Shown: in pieces, positions 33,984 through 36,904 of the stretch
Numbering within the stretch: position 1 is the stretch's first letter
How the letters are laid out: each line of letters begins with the position of its first letter
Origin: Trebonia sp036501515
GTDB taxonomy: Bacteria > Actinomycetota > Actinomycetes > Streptosporangiales > Streptosporangiaceae
Reading direction: 5' to 3'
Assembly (NCBI GenBank): GCA_036501515.1
Contig: DASYAD010000316.1
Coordinates: forward strand, 1-36,904
Length of the DNA stretch: 36,904 nucleotides
Made by a program: the position numbers and the translations under genes
Notes under the pieces: model-generated
What the model was told of the DNA's origin: nothing
The model's input: the letters and a program-made list of their open reading frames with translations, nothing else
Databases searched by the model: none

Positions 33984-35387
33984 GTGGCTGCGACCACCGG
34001 TTCCGCTGACGCCAGCGAGAACATCGAAGAAACCCCGTTCGTCACCGTCCCCGGCGACCGCCGCTCCGAGGTCGGGAAGACGCTGGCCGACCCCGTTCCC
34101 CAGTCGCTCGGCCTGCTCGACCAGTTCGGCCTGTGGGGCAACCTCGGGGTCAGCCTGCTCGGGTTCACCGGCGCGATCTTCGTCCTGCAGCCGGGCGGCA
34201 CCGGAACCCCGGAACTGTCGCTCGCCGCCGCGCTGACCGCCATCGTGGTCGGCACGGTGCTCGGCACCCTGGTGCTCGCGCTTTCCGGGATACCCGGCGC
34301 CCAGACCGGCGCCCCGGCCATGGTGCTGCTGCGCGGGCTATTCGGCACGCGGGTGTCCTACCTGCCGACCGCGCTGAACATCCTGCAGCTGTTCGGCTGG
34401 AGCATCTTCGAGCTGGTGACGATCGCGACGGCCGCCCACACGATCACGCCCGCGATGCCGAAGTGGGGCTACGTGCTGATCGCCGGCGCGGCGACCGCGC
34501 TGCTCACGATCCGGCCGCTCGGCGCCATCCGCGTGCTGCGCCGCTACGCCACCGCCGCCGTGCTTATCGTGATGATTTACCTGTTCGTCCAGCTCATCAG
34601 GCATCCGCTGCCTTCTTTCACGCACGGCACGTGGACGGGCTACTGGGCGGCGACCGACACGGTGGTGGCCGTCGCGATCTCGTTCGCGCCGCTCGCCGCC
34701 GACTACATGCGGCACTCCCGCAGCCCGCGCGCGGCCTTCGCAGGCGCGATGGCCGGCTACAGCGTCACCCAGGTGCTCTGCTACGTCATCGGGCTGATCG
34801 CACTGGTCACCGTCGCGCACGGGAACTCCGACGACATCTTCGGCGCGTTCATCGCGCTGCCGCTCGGCTCGCTCGGGTTCGCGATCCTGGCGGCGCGGGA
34901 GCTCGACCAGTCGTTCGCCGACGTGTACTCCACCGCGATCTCGATCCAGAACCTGCGGCCGCTGTGGGACCGGCGGATCCTGGCGGGCGTGATCACCGCG
35001 CTGACCACCGCGGGCGCGCTGTGGCTGAACATCGCCGATTACGAGAACTTCCTCACCCTGCTCGGCTCGGTGTTCGTGCCCATGGCGGCGGTGCTGATCG
35101 CGGACTACTTCGTCCGGCCCCGATCCGAGGCGCCGGGCCAGCACTGGGACCTGTCGGAACACGCCCGCTCCCGCTGGGTGATGCTGCTCCCCTGGGCCGC
35201 CGGCTTCGTCGTCTACCAGCTCATCAACCCCGGGTACGTGTCCTGGTGGGCCTCCGCGTGGACTTCGTTCGGCCAGGACATCGGGTTTACCCCGGCCAGC
35301 TGGATGTCGGCCTCGATCCTGTCCTTCTGCGCTGCCGGAATCGTGACATTGCTGGTCAGGGGCGTGGCGCGGCTGCTGGAAGGGTAA
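33984..35387 (+). CDS. NCS1-family nucleobase transporter, probably for a thiamine precursor
   Basis: The 467-aa permease belongs to the nucleobase:cation symporter-1 family (cytosine, purine, hydroxymethylpyrimidine transporters). About twelve membrane helices are visible; GLWGNLGVSLLGFTGAIFVL is the conserved TM1 motif and LSGIPGAQTGAPAMVLLRGLFG the TM2-TM3 motif. NIADYENFLTLLGSVFVPMAAVLIADYF is the typical region around TM8-TM9. The upstream TPP riboswitch makes hydroxymethylpyrimidine (HMP) or another thiamine precursor the likely substrate, as proposed for riboswitch-controlled CytX-type transporters. Start GTG 33984 is fixed by the TAGGAAGG Shine-Dalgarno 5 bases upstream. The substrate is inferred, not proven. 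Confidence 0.88.
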   Translation: MAATTGSADASENIEETPFVTVPGDRRSEVGKTLADPVPQSLGLLDQFGLWGNLGVSLLGFTGAIFVLQPGGTGTPELSLAAALTAIVVGTVLGTLVLALSGIPGAQTGAPAMVLLRGLFGTRVSYLPTALNILQLFGWSIFELVTIATAAHTITPAMPKWGYVLIAGAATALLTIRPLGAIRVLRRYATAAVLIVMIYLFVQLIRHPLPSFTHGTWTGYWAATDTVVAVAISFAPLAADYMRHSRSPRAAFAGAMAGYSVTQVLCYVIGLIALVTVAHGNSDDIFGAFIALPLGSLGFAILAARELDQSFADVYSTAISIQNLRPLWDRRILAGVITALTTAGALWLNIADYENFLTLLGSVFVPMAAVLIADYFVRPRSEAPGQHWDLSEHARSRWVMLLPWAAGFVVYQLINPGYVSWWASAWTSFGQDIGFTPASWMSASILSFCAAGIVTLLVRGVARLLEG

Positions 35388-35418
35388 GCGGCGCGGAAAA
35401 CGTGAAAGACTCGGTGAC

Positions 35419-35979
35419 GTGGCATCCGAAGCCAAGATCCTGCTCATCGACGACCGCGCGGAGAACCTGCTCGCGCTTGAGGCGATCCTGTCGTCCCTGG
35501 AGCAAGAGCTGGTCTGCGTCAGGTCAGGCGAGGCCGCGCTCGAGGCGGTGACCAGCGATGACTTCGCGGTCATCCTGCTCGACGTCGTCATGCCCGGCAT
35601 GGACGGCTTCGAGACCGCCGCGCAGATCAAAGAGCACGCCCGCACGCCCGGCGCGCCGATCATCTTCCTGACCGCCGCGGGCGCCGATCCCGACCTGGCT
35701 TTCCGCAGCTACGCGGCGGGCGGCGTCGACTACATCTCCAAGCCGTTCGACCCGTGGGTGCTGCGGGCCAAGGTTTCTGTCTACGTCGACCTGTGCCTGA
35801 AGGACCAGCAGCTCCGCGCGCTGTCCGGCCTGGTCTCCGCCGTCGAGGAGGCCGCCGCCGGGCTGGCCGGGCTGCCCGCCGCGCTCGCCTCAGCCGAACT
35901 CAAGGACGGCCTTGTCCGGCTCGAGGACACCGTCGCCTCGCTCCGGGCGACGCTCGGCGCAGCCCCGGGCAAGGTCTAG
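35419..35979 (+). CDS. Stand-alone response-regulator receiver protein
   Basis: The 186-aa protein has a receiver domain (residues 6-122): acidic pocket IDDR at residues 10-11, phospho-acceptor Asp55 in LLDVVMPGMDGFE, TAAGAD after strand 4 and Lys108 in ISKPFDP. The remaining 60 residues are a helical, Ala/Leu-rich tail (coiled-coil-like) without DNA-binding or enzymatic motif, so output is probably by protein contact. No histidine kinase lies nearby. GTG 35419 is the start; its Shine-Dalgarno is weak. Its stop TAG overlaps the stop of the convergent fragment in a shared CTAG (35976-35979). Confidence 0.88.
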   Translation: MASEAKILLIDDRAENLLALEAILSSLEQELVCVRSGEAALEAVTSDDFAVILLDVVMPGMDGFETAAQIKEHARTPGAPIIFLTAAGADPDLAFRSYAAGGVDYISKPFDPWVLRAKVSVYVDLCLKDQQLRALSGLVSAVEEAAAGLAGLPAALASAELKDGLVRLEDTVASLRATLGAAPGKV

Positions 35980-36266
35980 CCCCCGGCCCGGGCCCGCGGT
36001 GGCTGCCAGCCGGCCGCGGTGTGCTCGCGGACGACCTTGGCGGGAATGCCCGCCACCACGCTGCGGTCGGGGATCTCGCCGCGCACCACGGAGCCCGCCG
36101 CGACCACCACGTTGCGGCCGATCGCGGTCCCTGGCAGGATGATCGCTCCCGCGCCGAGCCACGAGCCCGCGCCGACGCTGACCGGGCGGTTGACGGGGAA
36201 CTGACGGCCGATCGGGGTGTCCGGGTCCTCGTAGCCGTGGTTCTGGTCAGTGAGCAAACTATTCAT
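35976..36266 (-). pseudogene. N-terminally truncated hexapeptide-repeat acyltransferase
   Basis: The 96-residue frame contains LTDQNHGYEDPDTPIGRQ and the left-handed beta-helix tail PVSVGAGSWLGAGAIILPGTAIGRNVVVAAGSVVRG..DRSVVAGIPAKVVR, which is the C-terminal half of a WbbJ/maa-like O-acetyltransferase. Complete members are about 180-240 residues; the N-terminal part with its earlier hexapeptides is absent, and the frame opens only at ATG 36266 just before SLLTDQN. The DNA further upstream shows no related coding sequence. This points to a decayed remnant, though a short expressed protein cannot be excluded. Confidence 0.65.
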
Positions 36267-36699
36267 AGAAGTAGGCTACTTTGAGGTTCCTGACCTGCGG
36301 GTATGCGTATTACCCTGGGTGTGCCTCGGCCGCGCCACGACCGATCCATCGCCTGCCAGCACGCGCGTAGGGGGCCGGCGGCTGGCCCCGCTTCCCGGGG
36401 TATGTGGTTGCTCGCCGTTACGCGGTCTCCGTCACCGCGCTAAGTTTGACCGGCGCGGGTGGCCCGCCCTCCGGTGCCGAAATTGTGCTACCGCCCAAGA
36501 TCACCGTCAAGAGCGCTCACTGCGTTCGCGTCCTGCGGACGGCGCAAGCGCCGCTCTTCACACTGATCTTGTCCGGCGAGAGCCCCGGCACCTGCGCGAA
36601 GGACGGGGCAGACTGAGGCCGAACCTGGTAGCTTGCGCTTGGTCTCTGGGTGCCCGGGGCTTTTCGCGCACTCGGACGTATGCAACAGGAGGAAGCGAA
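36267..36699. other. 433-base intergenic stretch with a long imperfect palindrome
   Basis: I see no convincing gene. A 70-codon frame at 36404-36616 has no Shine-Dalgarno, crosses a large hairpin and reads low-similarity sequence. The palindrome at 36496-36571 is the only strong structure. The last 40 bases hold the leader and Shine-Dalgarno of the next gene. Confidence 0.6.
36496..36571. repeat. 76-base imperfect palindrome
   Basis: Arms starting CAAGATCACCGTCAAGAGCG (36496-36515) and ending CGCTCTTCACACTGATCTTG (36552-36571) pair at about 16 of 20 positions; inside, GTCC/GGAC (36530s) pairs around TGC. It could be a terminator or a REP-like dispersed element. Confidence 0.6.
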
Positions 36700-36904
36700 G
36701 TGGTTGAGCCAATCACGGGTGCCATTGTCGCGAAGGCAATGGGTAAGGAAAGCCCTGAGATGCAAAAGGCCACATCAAATCTGTTGCTCCGGGTTCTGGG
36801 GCCGACCGCAGATGCCATCGGAGAAGCACTTGGCCGCTTCACCGCCTACCGTTTGAGAAATGTTGGACGAATAGTAGAACGCGCGGACAAGAAGTCGAAT
36901 GACG
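36700..36904 (+). CDS. DUF4393-like protein, 3' end cut by the window edge
   Basis: GTG 36700 follows a perfect AGGAGG by 7 bases, and the frame stays open for 68 codons to the end of the window. The peptide begins VVEPITGAIVAKAMGKESPEMQKAT and continues with LGPTADAIGEALGRFTAYRLRNVGRIVERADKK. The GPxAxxIGExLGxxTxYRxxNxxRI pattern resembles the start of DUF4393 proteins, which are uncharacterised and often found in accessory regions or near defence genes. Base composition is lower in GC than the rest of the window, consistent with transfer. The product name is tentative because most of the gene is missing. Confidence 0.65.
   Translation, partial: MVEPITGAIVAKAMGKESPEMQKATSNLLLRVLGPTADAIGEALGRFTAYRLRNVGRIVERADKKSND

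Noticed and set aside
36404..36616. 70-codon plus-strand frame before the DUF4393-like gene
   Set aside because: It crosses a long palindrome, has no Shine-Dalgarno, and has no recognisable similarity or secondary-structure pattern.

Overview
The window is high-GC chromosomal DNA from an actinobacterium, probably a Streptomyces- or Streptosporangiales-like organism. The evidence is a mycothiol deacetylase (mshB), an actinobacterial HelR/HelD-type RNA polymerase motor, a fdxA-dapC pair, a ddaH-rocD pair, a mycobacterial-type Sdh1 succinate dehydrogenase, frequent GTG/TTG starts and several apparently leaderless genes. No tRNA, rRNA, CRISPR array, IS element or prophage gene was found.

Layout. 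Positions 40-6962 hold a mainly minus-strand run: a small conserved hypothetical, a HelR-like ATPase, a plus-strand PHP/CehA-type metallohydrolase, a hypothetical, 3-methyladenine DNA glycosylase I (tag), a membrane-anchored coiled-coil protein and a LOG/TIGR00730 protein. Positions 7118-10424 are a diaminopimelate/lysine block: dapD (minus), a divergent membrane-anchored lysozyme-like protein, fdxA and dapC with overlapping codons. Positions 10512-12568 are an arginine/ornithine block: ddaH overlapping rocD. Positions 12682-13946 carry a small membrane protein and mshB. Then come an S9/DPP-IV-type peptidase (14168-16348) and a 928-residue polytopic membrane protein (16862-19648), in a stretch crowded with minisatellites. 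Positions 19831-23365 are the three-gene sdh operon. A GH25 muramidase, a small hypothetical, a MscS-like channel, typA/bipA and a small hypothetical follow.

From 29012 to the end: a large LAL/LuxR regulator whose reading frame overruns its expected end, a conserved hypothetical, an SPFH/Band-7 protein with a ribbon-helix-helix protein 4 bases downstream, a TPP riboswitch directly attached to an NCS1-family transporter, a stand-alone receiver protein, an N-terminally truncated acyltransferase remnant, and the first 68 codons of a DUF4393-like gene cut by the window edge.

Most unusual features. (1) The 16.9-19.6 kb membrane protein carries at least six unrelated tandem-repeat families, all with unit lengths divisible by three and all in frame, inside a window where intergenic repeats have units of 17, 22, 23 and 26 bases. 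(2) The TPP aptamer holds both the stop codon of the upstream gene (in its conserved GGTAAT) and the Shine-Dalgarno of the downstream transporter (in its conserved 3' end), leaving no room for a separate expression platform. (3) The SPFH/ribbon-helix-helix pair is preceded by a clustered TGATA/TATCA palindrome that covers a -10 box.
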